This document shows positions 27,406 through 35,919 of a DNA stretch of 64,000 nt, piece after piece. The DNA comes from Cupriavidus pampae (GTDB lineage Bacteria > Pseudomonadota > Gammaproteobacteria > Burkholderiales > Burkholderiaceae). How positions within the stretch are numbered: the stretch's first letter is position 1; the number at the start of each line of letters is the position of its first letter. A program made the position numbers and the translations under genes. The stretch lies in assembly GCF_914271485.1 (NCBI RefSeq), contig NZ_CAJZAG010000002.1, positions 62,001-126,000 on the forward strand, in the 5' to 3' direction. Under the pieces are notes generated by a model, which saw only the letters and a program-made list of their open reading frames with translations, ran no database searches and was not told the origin of the DNA.

Positions 27406-28500
27406 TTACCCAGCTGGATAGGGCGGAGCGTCTACGTCTCCAGCCGGCTTCCTCTTTCTACTTAGGCCCTTCGACTGAGGGTCGGCGAGTTGGTCCACGT
27501 CGAGAAGGCGCGATACCGCTGTATTGACGTTTTTCATCTCGGCACTCTCCGGCGTTAGATGCTGGACCGTCCTCGCGTAATCTAGAAGCGCATCACACAG
27601 AGTCGACGCGACCGTGAAGGTCTGACCACCGGCGGTGGTTCCACAGGCATAGATTCGAAAATCCTCACAGGTCGTCCATGTGACGTCGCCCCCAATCCGG
27701 CCTCGACGAGGCGCCGCGCGAATGACCTGACAAAGACATCGCGCCAAATATTCGTTGTCCGGCTCATCTCTACCTTGGTCATAACAAGCAAACTCTATGT
27801 CGTCCGTAAAAAAGACAACTTGGGAAGTGTTCGATGGGCAGCCGACGAGAAAGCACTCGAGGGTAATAAAGCCATCTTTTGTGAAACGAAACTGGGAGGA
27901 AGCGCTACGAGCGACGATTCTCGGAAGCGAGTGTAGACGATGTGTGCGAGCATCAAATGCGGATGCACTTTCTAGGACAGACGAAGCCAAACTATCGTGC
28001 AACGCTTCAATAATGCTGCGTCCTACCTCAAAGGCGTCTTGAACTGAACCGCCATGAAGGAGACGATCATAGAACGCCACGGCCGAGGCTCTCGCTGCCC
28101 CATTCGATACCAAGGCGGTCGTTCCGATCGCATATGGAACAGGTCCAACCACCGCCTCGGCCATCTCCTTAGAGTTGCAAGCATTGAAATAAACAATTTT
28201 AGGCGGGCTTTCATAGTTCAGGAAAGTTCGAAGCATGGAGCCCGTCACTGCTACTGGATTTCCTTTCTCATTTGCAAGCAGCAGTTCGCCGCTGTCACCA
28301 TGTGCCGACAAATGAACGATGTCCGGCTTATTTATCAGCAACTCGAGTGGTAATTGCTCAACAGGCAACGAAGGCAAAAACCTAAAATCGACCGGCTCGC
28401 CTCCAGCATACGATGCACGGCGTTGTAACGCTGTAATCTCGCGTTCAAGAGTTAGCTCGGATGCACCATCTGGATTCGACGCGATATAAAATACTTTCAT
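27406..28500 (-). CDS. CHAT-type caspase-like protease
   Basis: A 364-aa protein. The first 170 residues form a caspase/CHAT fold: KPDIVHLSAHGDSGELLL with catalytic His67 and PPKIVYFNACNSKEMAEAV with catalytic Cys108, each after a hydrophobic strand; GPVPYAIGTTALVSNGAARASAVAFYDRLLHGGSVQDAF is the usual CHAT continuation. The C-terminal half (from about 200) has a separate beta-rich domain with no known family. CHAT proteases in bacteria are executors or activators in defence, for example cleaving gasdermins or acting with TPR-CHAT/Craspase. It lies 14 bp downstream of a serine hydrolase gene, with its own AGGAG site, so the two are an operon. Confidence 0.8.
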   Translation of the reverse strand: MKVFYIASNPDGASELTLEREITALQRRASYAGGEPVDFRFLPSLPVEQLPLELLINKPDIVHLSAHGDSGELLLANEKGNPVAVTGSMLRTFLNYESPPKIVYFNACNSKEMAEAVVGPVPYAIGTTALVSNGAARASAVAFYDRLLHGGSVQDAFEVGRSIIEALHDSLASSVLESASAFDARTHRLHSLPRIVARSASSQFRFTKDGFITLECFLVGCPSNTSQVVFFTDDIEFACYDQGRDEPDNEYLARCLCQVIRAAPRRGRIGGDVTWTTCEDFRIYACGTTAGGQTFTVASTLCDALLDYARTVQHLTPESAEMKNVNTAVSRLLDVDQLADPQSKGLSRKRKPAGDVDAPPYPAG

Positions 28501-28514
28501 ATGCTCTGGTACTC

Positions 28515-29429
28515 CTACTCGGGGAACGCGTAGATGAGGCGCGCCACCACGGGGTCGTCAAGGTACCCGGCGATCCCGTGATGGTTCCCCATGTGATTGC
28601 GAATATCCAGGACGTTGAGGACATCAGCACGCTCGATCGTGTTCAATGATGTGCAAGACTCAAATAAGTTGCTTCGGTCTAAGGCGCCATGGAGAGCTAC
28701 GATGTCATCTCTGTCGGCCACGTTGATCCATTGTCGTACGCTTTTCGGCCACCGAGGAGGATCCATTGCTAAACGGGAGCGAATACATCCAACGCTCAGT
28801 GGGCTCCCGATTGTCACAAGAAGATCGATAGGTTCGCTGCGCCACCGCCAAAGGGCTTCCAGCGCGACAACAGTCCCTAGGGAATGTGCCACCACTACAA
28901 AGCGACGATCAGCTCCTGAGCGTGCTTGATGTGCAGCGAGCATGGCGGCATCGGCCATCTTAGATATCGCCGAGTGCACTTCTCGGGATGCCAAATATGC
29001 GGCGACTTGGGAGAGTACGAGATCGACAAATGCCGCCTGCACCTTGTTCGGAAGTATTGAAGAAAGCATCCGCAAAGAGCCGCTCATAACTCCGCGATTA
29101 AGATTATCTTTGTCCGTCTGTCGAGACTTCTCTCTGGCGATTTCAGTAATGAATTCCAGCTTGATATCATCTCCACCGGAATCTGTTTTTCTGCCATTCC
29201 GTGTTCGCGTGAGATTGTCTTGATCGCGATAGGAATTTTCAGCAGGTCCGCCTGATTTCGCGTCAGCAAGCAATTCACCGTAAAATGGCATTTCAACGAT
29301 GGCGTCGCGAAGCGATACCGGACTCCCAGCCCGTTCCAACCCGGTTTCTATACTCTCAATCCAGAGCTTCCGCAGCTCATTTTGATTACTTCGCTCCTGC
29401 GCGATTCCATGAAAGAATAAAAATGGCAT
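28515..29429 (-). CDS. Alpha/beta serine hydrolase (lipase-like), partner of CHAT protease
   Basis: A 304-aa protein. FLFFHGI is the oxyanion strand; RRFVVVAHSLGTVVALEAL carries the nucleophile elbow (Ser183 in AHSLG); NVADRDDIVALHG supplies a candidate Asp and RNHMGNHHGIAGYLDD the catalytic His. It resembles lipase/PGAP1-like or DUF676-like hydrolases found as effectors or associated domains in bacterial conflict systems. No signal peptide. First gene of a two-gene operon with the CHAT protease, which could activate it by cleavage; that relationship is inferred from gene order alone. Confidence 0.7.
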   Translation of the reverse strand: MPFLFFHGIAQERSNQNELRKLWIESIETGLERAGSPVSLRDAIVEMPFYGELLADAKSGGPAENSYRDQDNLTRTRNGRKTDSGGDDIKLEFITEIAREKSRQTDKDNLNRGVMSGSLRMLSSILPNKVQAAFVDLVLSQVAAYLASREVHSAISKMADAAMLAAHQARSGADRRFVVVAHSLGTVVALEALWRWRSEPIDLLVTIGSPLSVGCIRSRLAMDPPRWPKSVRQWINVADRDDIVALHGALDRSNLFESCTSLNTIERADVLNVLDIRNHMGNHHGIAGYLDDPVVARLIYAFPE

Positions 29430-30067
29430 AACGTGCCCCTCAATCGATTATGCGCTCGGCCTCTTTTTGCCTTGTTTCTCTGTTCCTGAACGGGAAGAGG
29501 CTAGCACCACTCTCTGTGGAGGGGACCCGTGCACTCTACGCCTATGTGACCATCCACACATTCATGTGAGACAGACCTCGATGGCGTAGTGCAACGTTGC
29601 CGAGGGCAGACCGCTCCGTAGGGCGAGGCGCTTCTGGTGCGCGTAACAGCCTGCATAGCATCCGAGGCACGCTACGCCATCCTTTCGCCACCTAACATGT
29701 CTTAGACGCATCGACATCGGGCGCGGGGGGTGGGCAGCCGCCCAACGAATGGCCGCGAATGGCTGGGCCGAGAGGCAGTTACGGGTCGAAGAGCGTCCGT
29801 TGGCAGTGCCTGCCTCAGGACATACAGCCAGCCTCGAGTAGCAAGGAAAAAGACCGCCGCGCTGCCGTGAGCACGCACGGCGGTCGAACTACTGCTGGGA
29901 TGACACGGCCAGTATCTATGCGGGAGCCTCCGGTTTCAATTCGAATCTGATGGGCCAGAATCTGGGGCACCGCCTCGGCACACCGACGAGTGAATGCTGA
30001 TGCTGCGTGGACCTGCGGAGACAGGGACGTTGACACCTGCGAGTGACCGTCTGCGTCGGCCAAGCGA
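29430..30067. other. Non-coding stretch between the CHAT-hydrolase unit and the integrase
   Basis: About 640 bases. It should contain the promoter of the hydrolase-CHAT operon near 29,430-29,520. Frames inside it are short and GC-skewed without protein character. No tRNA or clear repeat was seen. Confidence 0.4.
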
Positions 30068-31339
30068 TCAACTCACTCTTGAGACTGCAGGACTGCCGAC
30101 GCGCGGCGTTCCGGGCTTTGGCAGCGGCCGCCCGCTCAACCCGTATCTTGTGTGTTGGAAGGTTGAAACGAGGTCTGTTCGTACCAGCAGATGATGTTCA
30201 GCGGCATATCGGAGGCCTCGTTGCATATCGTGATCTTGCAAGACTGCGGCCTTAATCATTTGACCGCGCGTCGCAGGCCCGTGGCGAGCAATGAATTCCA
30301 GAATTCGAGCTGCGCAAGTGTGACCCGCAAGAACTTTCCCCCCCATTCTTCGGTGCATGAGTTCTAGTTGGGACTCGACATACGATTGGTCTTCTATCTT
30401 CAGCATCCAGGAATGCATTTCAGCCACACCGTGCCCAGTACCATAGCGTAGCTCGATGTCACCCGTGGCCCAGCCGCAAATGGCGGCACGAAGATCGGCA
30501 GGGCAGCCAACGCGTCGCAATCGGTCAACCAGCGAGTGCCTGAAGCAGTGAAGCTGCTTAGTCACGCCGCGCCGTTTCAGCCAGGCATTAGCGGTGGATG
30601 AGGCGCCAACTCCGTTCGTGCGAGTGCGCTTATTGTAGCGAGGGAACGCGTGCAATTGACCCTGTCGCGCACTATCGAGGACGCGACGGGCTGCCCAGAG
30701 CGCGATGCCAACGAGAGGTACTTCGCGAACGCTGTGAGCAGACTTTAGTCGTCTCCATGGATGCACCTGGATGCGAAGGTGCGGAGTGGAGTGACGGAGC
30801 CGAATGTCGTCGATGGACAAGCCAGCTACCTCTGACAGCCGGGCGCCAGTATCGATGAGGATCGCAATCAGCCAGCGAATCTCATCGTCTTGGTGATAGC
30901 AGGCTGCCATCAGAGTGCTCAGTTCATCCGCTGTCAGTGGTTGCCTACGAATCTTGTCGTGCCCCTCCAGCGGGATGGAGACTTTGTGAAATGGATTCAC
31001 GCACGGGAAACGAGCCTCGGCCAAGTAGGCTGACGTGGCAGCCGCTAGATGATGTAGATCCCGCCTTACGGTGCCTGTCTTCACGCCACTCGCCAAACGA
31101 TGGCGTATGAAGCGCCACAGGTGAGATGGGGCAATCTCCGAAATTCGTCGGTCGCCGCTGACCTGAGCGTAGCGTTCAAACGCCTTACGGACTGGCTTGG
31201 CGAACTGAGGGCCATATCTATTGGGATGGTTCTTGATATAGCGCTCCACCACGATGCTGAGCGCTGGCGTCCGGCCGCCGAAACTGGCGCGTGCTGAGAC
31301 TGAAACTCCTGCTCGCCGAGTGCGAAATCCTGCAAACAT
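30068..31339 (-). CDS. Phage-type tyrosine integrase with C-terminal winged-helix extension
   Basis: A 423-aa integrase. The core-binding domain lies at about 30-130 (VERYIKNHPNRYGPQFAKPVRKAFERY, RDLHHLAAATSAYL); catalytic residues are box I DTGARLSEVAGL (Arg), LHCFRHSLVDRL (His-x-x-Arg) and ELRYGTGH (Tyr). The box III His is replaced by Trp (ICGWATGD), a known tolerated change. A further domain of 70 or so residues (ARILEFIARHGPATRGQMIKAAVL) looks like a winged helix, unusual for an integrase. As the last accessory gene before ordinary chromosome, it likely integrated the island; the attachment site is not recognised and no tRNA gene is next to it. Confidence 0.85.
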   Translation of the reverse strand: MFAGFRTRRAGVSVSARASFGGRTPALSIVVERYIKNHPNRYGPQFAKPVRKAFERYAQVSGDRRISEIAPSHLWRFIRHRLASGVKTGTVRRDLHHLAAATSAYLAEARFPCVNPFHKVSIPLEGHDKIRRQPLTADELSTLMAACYHQDDEIRWLIAILIDTGARLSEVAGLSIDDIRLRHSTPHLRIQVHPWRRLKSAHSVREVPLVGIALWAARRVLDSARQGQLHAFPRYNKRTRTNGVGASSTANAWLKRRGVTKQLHCFRHSLVDRLRRVGCPADLRAAICGWATGDIELRYGTGHGVAEMHSWMLKIEDQSYVESQLELMHRRMGGKVLAGHTCAARILEFIARHGPATRGQMIKAAVLQDHDMQRGLRYAAEHHLLVRTDLVSTFQHTRYGLSGRPLPKPGTPRVGSPAVSRVS

Positions 31340-31706
31340 GCTCCCTCACAGTAGGGTAGAAAGAAGCATGCGAGCATAAAGCCGAGACTGTCCGGCGTTC
31401 ACGATGCCAGAAAATTAGGCGTTACTGACTCCCCTCCGACGCATCGCACCCAGGGCGAAAATTGCGGCAGGCCGATCCGATCACTTTTCCTCCTGTGCAT
31501 GCGGTTTCGTCAACTCTTCTCGCTTAGAGACACAGGACATACTCGTTCGCCAATGCTCCTGAGTTCGGCGGCCTAAAGCCGTTCTCTAAGACACCAAAAA
31601 ATCGGCGCTTTCGCTTGCGAGGCAGTTCAAGCTTTGGTTTCTCAAGGGAAGTCGCGGACTTTGAGGGTGCATGGCTTTGTGTTTAAGCACTGCGGCTGCG
31701 CATAGC

Positions 31707-31761
31707 CTCCGAAGCCCCTTTCTGGGGCATCCGCACCTATTCGGAGCCACGTTCGTGGCTC
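31707..31761. ncRNA. Compact RNA-like structure with two exclusive folds
   Basis: CTCCGAA (31707-31713) pairs with TTCGGAG (31740-31746), enclosing a hairpin GCCCC/GGGGC (31714-31718 with 31724-31728). Immediately after, GAGCCAC (31744-31750) pairs with GTGGCTC (31755-31761) around GTTC. The last stem shares GAG with the outer stem, so the two folds compete. This could be an attenuator, an RNA gene or a bidirectional terminator at the island edge. Function unknown. Confidence 0.35.
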
Positions 31762-31832
31762 TCTCGCGTGCACGGGCACTCCCTACCACGCCTCTATCGC
31801 CCTTAATCCACAACGAATTCTGAGCCGCCATG

Positions 31833-31850
31833 AGCGCTGCATGCAGCGCT
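31833..31850. promoter_or_regulatory. Perfect 18-bp palindrome, candidate GntR operator 1
   Basis: AGCGCTGCATGCAGCGCT, fully self-complementary, centred on TGCATGCA. First of three such sites upstream of the ABC transporter operon; its core recurs in front of the GntR gene. Confidence 0.55.
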
Positions 31851-31985
31851 GTGAACTTGGCACACACATTGCATTGCCTTGTATTCAAGAAACGCGATTC
31901 GCCCTAGGATTGACCCTAATAAAGTGCCGTATGCGTTGTTTATATCGGCATTTGTAGCCTATATGCATTGGCGTTTGGCTTTCGC

Positions 31986-31993
31986 TGCATGCA
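31986..31993. promoter_or_regulatory. TGCATGCA box, candidate GntR operator 2
   Basis: TGCATGCA in context CGCTGCATGCAACAA. Its centre lies 148 bp from site 1 and 73 bp from site 3, close to whole helical turns. Confidence 0.5.
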
Positions 31994-32056
31994 ACAATGC
32001 GATCGCTGTCGACAATGGCAAAGGATTTTGATGAAAACGAGCATGCGTATGGATTT

Positions 32057-32068
32057 GCTGCATGCAGC
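32057..32068. promoter_or_regulatory. GCTGCATGCAGC palindrome, candidate GntR operator 3
   Basis: A 12-bp palindrome ending 36 bp before the start of the substrate-binding protein gene, a position suited to repression of this operon. Confidence 0.55.
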
Positions 32069-32104
32069 CCTGCTTTCGCTTGAAGACACCCATAAGAGAT
32101 AGAC

Positions 32105-33274
32105 ATGAACAAAATCGTCCGATTTTTCCTGCCGCTGCTTGCGGTCTCGTGTGCAGGCGCTGCGTCGGCGGCAGATGAGCCGATCCGCATTGGTGTCATC
32201 GCCACGTATTCAGGTCCTTACGCGGACTATGGGCGGCAGTTCGATGCCGGCATGGAGCTCTACCTCAGGCAGCACGGTGGAAAGCTAGGTGGACGGCCGG
32301 TCGAGTTGGTCAAGAAGGATACCGGCGGTCCCGCGCCTGAAGCGGCCAAACGTCTCGCCCAGGAACTGGTGGTCCGGAACAAGGTGCAATTTCTGGCCGG
32401 CCTCGACTTCAGCCCGAACGCCTACGCCGTGGCGTCGGTGGCGACGCAAGCGAAGATTCCGACCGTTGTCATGAACGCCAGCTCTTCCGGAATCCCCGCG
32501 GCCTCTCCGTATGTCGCGCGCGTGTCGTTCACGGTCGAACAGGTTTCCGCGCCGATGGCCAAGTGGGCGGCAAAGAACAAGATCAAGGAGGTGTACACGG
32601 TCACGGCCGACTATGCCTCCGGCGCGGATGCCGAGACGGCATTCACCAAGGCATTCACCGCGGAAGGCGGAAAGATCGTGGGAAGCGTTCGCACGCCCAT
32701 GAGCAATCCGGACTTTTCGGCGTACGTGCAGCGCATCAAGGACGCCAAGCCGCAAGCGGTCTTTATCTTCTTCCCCTCCGGTGTCATGCCTCCAGCGTTC
32801 CTGAAGACATGGAAGGAACGCGGAATGGACGATGCCGGGATCAAGCTCATTGCAACGGGCGAAGCCACCGACGATAGCTACCTGGCGGCAACCGGCGATG
32901 TCGCACTGGGACTGACAACCAGTCATCACTACTCGTACGCCCACAAGTCCGCACTGAATCAGAAATTCGTCTCCGACTTCTATGCGGCCTATGGCAAGAA
33001 GATGCGCCCCAGCTACTTTGCGGTGGCGGCGTACGACGGCATGGCTGCATTCGATCTTGCGCTGAAAAAGACCAAAGGCGATACGGATGGAACGAAGGTG
33101 ATGGTGGCCATGAGCGGCCTCCAGTTCGAAAGCCCCCGCGGCCCGATCGAGATCGATCCGAAGACACGAGACATCGTGCAGACCGTCTATATCCGCCAGA
33201 CCGAGAAGGTCAACGGCGAACTCGTCAACGTCGAATTCGATGCATTCGAACGCGTTGCAAATCCAGGCAAATAG
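32105..33274 (+). CDS. ABC transporter periplasmic substrate-binding protein (LivK/HAAT type)
   Basis: A 389-aa protein with a signal peptide (KIVRFFLPLLAVSCAGAASA, cleavage near ASAADE) and the type I periplasmic-binding-protein fold: IRIGVIATYSGPYADYGRQFDAGMELYL at the start, VELVKKDTGGPAPEAAKRLAQELV, then the second lobe. This family (LivK-like) binds amino acids or, in Cupriavidus-type bacteria, aromatic acids and other organic acids. First gene of a five-gene importer operon; three TGCATGCA boxes lie upstream. The catabolic genes downstream suggest an aromatic or amine substrate; the true ligand is not evident from sequence. Confidence 0.9.
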   Translation: MNKIVRFFLPLLAVSCAGAASAADEPIRIGVIATYSGPYADYGRQFDAGMELYLRQHGGKLGGRPVELVKKDTGGPAPEAAKRLAQELVVRNKVQFLAGLDFSPNAYAVASVATQAKIPTVVMNASSSGIPAASPYVARVSFTVEQVSAPMAKWAAKNKIKEVYTVTADYASGADAETAFTKAFTAEGGKIVGSVRTPMSNPDFSAYVQRIKDAKPQAVFIFFPSGVMPPAFLKTWKERGMDDAGIKLIATGEATDDSYLAATGDVALGLTTSHHYSYAHKSALNQKFVSDFYAAYGKKMRPSYFAVAAYDGMAAFDLALKKTKGDTDGTKVMVAMSGLQFESPRGPIEIDPKTRDIVQTVYIRQTEKVNGELVNVEFDAFERVANPGK

Positions 33275-33287
33275 TAAAAAAACGACG

Positions 33288-34148
33288 ATGGGAACAGTGA
33301 TTTTTGATGGAGTGGCCTATGGCATGCTCCTGTTTCTGATAGCGGTAGGCCTGTCCATCACGATGGGTCTGATGAATTACGTCAATCTGGCGCACGGAAC
33401 CTTCGCCATGGTGGGCGGCTATGCAGCGTCGCTGGCGATGCAGCACATGGCGGTGAACTTCTATGCGAGTCTGATCGCGGCCTTCGCCGTGGCGGCAGCC
33501 ATTGGCGCCATCTGCGAACGCCTGCTATTCCGACGACTGTATCGGGCGAGCGCGCTGGACCAGTTGCTGATGTCGATCGGCGTCGTCTTTGTCTCGATTG
33601 CTGGCGCAACGTACTTCTTTGGTCCTGCCGTGCAGCCATTCACCCTTCCCCACAGTCTTCAGGGGCGTGTGGTGGTCGCAAGCGTGGAGGCGGGCTACTA
33701 CCGACTGTTCCTGATCGCCTGCGGCATCGTCGTCTTTGCAGCGCTGATGCTGGCGATGACCCGAACCCGCTACGGCGCCATGGTGAGAGCCTCCGTCGAT
33801 AACCAGCGGGTAGCCGAAGGCACCGGCATCCGCGTGCAGCGGCTCTTCCTGCTGACCTTCTCGCTGGGCTGTGGACTGGCCGGTCTGGGTGGCGCGCTCA
33901 GTCTGGGGACACTCGGACTGGAACCGACATTCCCGCTCAAGTACCTCGTGTACTTCCTGATCGTCGTGTGCGTCGGCGGCGCTGGCTCCATCGTCGGCCC
34001 GTTTGTCGCAGCGCTCATCGTCGGGTTGGTGGACGTGGCGGGCAAATATTACCTGCCGGAGACCGGCGCATTCCTTATCTATGTCTTCATGGTCGTCGCA
34101 CTGCTGATTCGACCCAACGGCATTCTTTCGCGAAAGGCACTCGCGTGA
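33288..34148 (+). CDS. livH: Branched-chain-type ABC transporter permease (LivH-like)
   Basis: A 286-aa inner-membrane protein with about eight hydrophobic segments. MGLMNYVNLAHGTFAMVGGYAA and the permease loop GALSLGTLGLEPTFPLKYLVYFLIVVCVGGAGSIVGPF are LivH signatures. The start at 33288 lies 13 bp after the preceding stop. It overlaps the next gene by a GTGA junction, showing translational coupling. Symbol by family; the substrate is probably not a branched-chain amino acid. Confidence 0.9.
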   Translation: MGTVIFDGVAYGMLLFLIAVGLSITMGLMNYVNLAHGTFAMVGGYAASLAMQHMAVNFYASLIAAFAVAAAIGAICERLLFRRLYRASALDQLLMSIGVVFVSIAGATYFFGPAVQPFTLPHSLQGRVVVASVEAGYYRLFLIACGIVVFAALMLAMTRTRYGAMVRASVDNQRVAEGTGIRVQRLFLLTFSLGCGLAGLGGALSLGTLGLEPTFPLKYLVYFLIVVCVGGAGSIVGPFVAALIVGLVDVAGKYYLPETGAFLIYVFMVVALLIRPNGILSRKALA

Positions 34149-35107
34149 AAACGATTCCCCTGACATCGCGCCACGCAGGCCTGGTCGAGCTCGCATTCTG
34201 GCTGGCCGTGGCAAGCAGCTATCTATTCCTGCCCGACAAACTGCCGCTGATCAGCCAGATCCTGATCATGGGCCTGTTCGCCCTGTCGCTGGATATCGCA
34301 TTGGGATACGCGGGCATTCTCACCGTCGGCCATGCGACCTTTTTTGGCATGGGCGCGTACTGTGCAGGCTTGCTGGCCAAGCACGGATGGGGCGATCCGC
34401 TGCTTGGCGTGGCCGCCGCATTGATCGTGTGTGCCATCGCCGGTTATCTGCTCAGCTATCTGAGTGTGCGTGGAGGCGACCTGGCTCGCCTGATGATCAC
34501 CATCGGCGTGGGGGTACTGCTCGCGGAGGTCGCCAATCGTGCGAGCGCGATCACCGGGGGAACAGACGGACTCCAGGGCATCGCCATGAATCCGCTGTTC
34601 GGACGATACGAATTTGATCTCTGGGGCCATACCGCATTCTGGTACGCCTTCGTCGTCGTGGCCGTCGCCTTTCTGATCGTCAGGTTGATGCTGCGATCGC
34701 CTTTCGGGCTCGTGCTGCGGGGCATCCACGACAACCGCAAACGCATGCTCGCGCTCGGCTGTCCGGTTGACGCGCGGCTTCGCCTTTCCTACTGCATGTC
34801 CGCTGCATTTGCCGGGGTTGCAGGCGCCCTCCTCGCACAGACCACCCAGTTCGTCGGCATCGAATCCCTCGGATTCGCCAAGTCGGCCGAGATCCTGATT
34901 ATCCTGGTCGTGGGCGGCGCGGGACGCCTGTACGGCGGCATGGTGGGCGCGTTTGTCTATATGGCACTGCATGACGTGTTCGCCGATCTGGACCCACAGT
35001 TCTGGATGTTCTGGCTCGGGATCTTCCTGATCGCTTCCGCGCTGGCGGGTCGGGGCGGTATCACCGGCGCCCTGTCACGGTTCGTACCCATGGGGAGGCC
35101 GCAATGA
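34145..35107 (+). CDS. livM: Branched-chain-type ABC transporter permease (LivM-like)
   Basis: A 320-aa inner-membrane permease. SLDIALGYAGILTVGHATFFGMGAYCAGLLAKHG and LRGIHDNRKRMLALGCPVDARLRLSYCMSAAFAGVAGALLA are LivM hallmarks. It starts with GTG at 34145, overlapping the livH stop by 4 bp; no ATG is better placed. It overlaps livG by ATGA at 35104. Confidence 0.9.
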   Translation: MKTIPLTSRHAGLVELAFWLAVASSYLFLPDKLPLISQILIMGLFALSLDIALGYAGILTVGHATFFGMGAYCAGLLAKHGWGDPLLGVAAALIVCAIAGYLLSYLSVRGGDLARLMITIGVGVLLAEVANRASAITGGTDGLQGIAMNPLFGRYEFDLWGHTAFWYAFVVVAVAFLIVRLMLRSPFGLVLRGIHDNRKRMLALGCPVDARLRLSYCMSAAFAGVAGALLAQTTQFVGIESLGFAKSAEILIILVVGGAGRLYGGMVGAFVYMALHDVFADLDPQFWMFWLGIFLIASALAGRGGITGALSRFVPMGRPQ

Positions 35108-35919
35108 GCAGCACGCTTTCTCTGCGCACCATGGACCTCGGCGTCCGCTTCGGCTCCTTCGATGCCGTCAGTGGTGTGAACCTGTGCATCGAACCCGGTG
35201 CCAGGCAGGCACTGATTGGCCCGAATGGCGCCGGCAAGACCACGCTGATCAACCTGCTGACGGGCGTAATTTCCCCCACATCCGGGCGGGTCGAACTCAA
35301 CGGTCAGGACATCACGCGGCTACGCGCCGATCAGCGAGTGCGGGCCGGACTGTCGAGAACGTTCCAGATCAATACGCTGTTCCCCCGTCTGACGCCACTG
35401 AGTTCCGTCGTGCTGGCGATCTGCGAGCGCGAGGGCCTGGGCGCATGCTGGTGGAAGCCGGTCAGGTCCATGCGAAAGATCTACGACGAAGCGACGGCGA
35501 TCCTCGGAAGTCTCCGGCTGGCAGATCTCGCGAACGTTCCCGTTATCGAGATGGCATACGGCAAGCAACGGCTGCTGGAGATCGCCCTCGCCCTGGCCAC
35601 CCGGCCACAGATCCTTCTGTTGGACGAGCCCGCGGCGGGTGTTCCGGCCGGCGAGAGCACCGAACTCTTCGAAGTGATTGCGGCGCTGCCGGATGACATC
35701 AGCATCTTGTTTATCGAACACGATATGAATCTGGTCTTTCGCTTTGCGCAGCGCATCTCGGTCCTCGTAGCCGGGAGAGTATTTACCGAGGGTTCTCCAG
35801 AGACGATTGCAAACGACCCCGGTGTGAAGGAGGTCTACCTCGGGCGAAAAGGCAGCATCGCCGCCAAGTCAGGACACGGAACGGCGTCCGCGAGCCAGGG
35901 AGTCGCGCTTCATGGCTAG
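35104..35919 (+). CDS. livG: Branched-chain-type ABC transporter ATPase (LivG-like)
   Basis: A 271-aa ATP-binding subunit: Walker A GPNGAGKTT, Walker B QILLLDEPAAGV, and the LivG variant of the signature, MAYGKQRLLEIALAL, in place of LSGGQ. The switch His is in LFIEHDMNLVF. It pairs with LivF to drive import. It overlaps both neighbours (ATGA at 35104; 8 bp with livF). Confidence 0.9.
   Translation: MSSTLSLRTMDLGVRFGSFDAVSGVNLCIEPGARQALIGPNGAGKTTLINLLTGVISPTSGRVELNGQDITRLRADQRVRAGLSRTFQINTLFPRLTPLSSVVLAICEREGLGACWWKPVRSMRKIYDEATAILGSLRLADLANVPVIEMAYGKQRLLEIALALATRPQILLLDEPAAGVPAGESTELFEVIAALPDDISILFIEHDMNLVFRFAQRISVLVAGRVFTEGSPETIANDPGVKEVYLGRKGSIAAKSGHGTASASQGVALHG

Larger units (their letters stand above)
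31340..32104. other. Island edge and upstream region of the transporter operon
   Basis: About 765 bases without a gene. The left part should include the integrase promoter and the right attachment site of the island. The middle has a compact structured element (31707-31761), and the right part has three TGCATGCA palindromes in front of the transporter genes, all listed separately. Confidence 0.55.

Noticed and set aside
31586..31888. 100-codon minus-strand frame near the island edge
   Set aside because: It runs through the structured element and a palindrome, with no ribosome site or domain; judged a chance frame.
30000..32104. tRNA gene as island attachment site
   Set aside because: No cloverleaf with T-loop GTTCGA-type context was found on either strand near the integrase.
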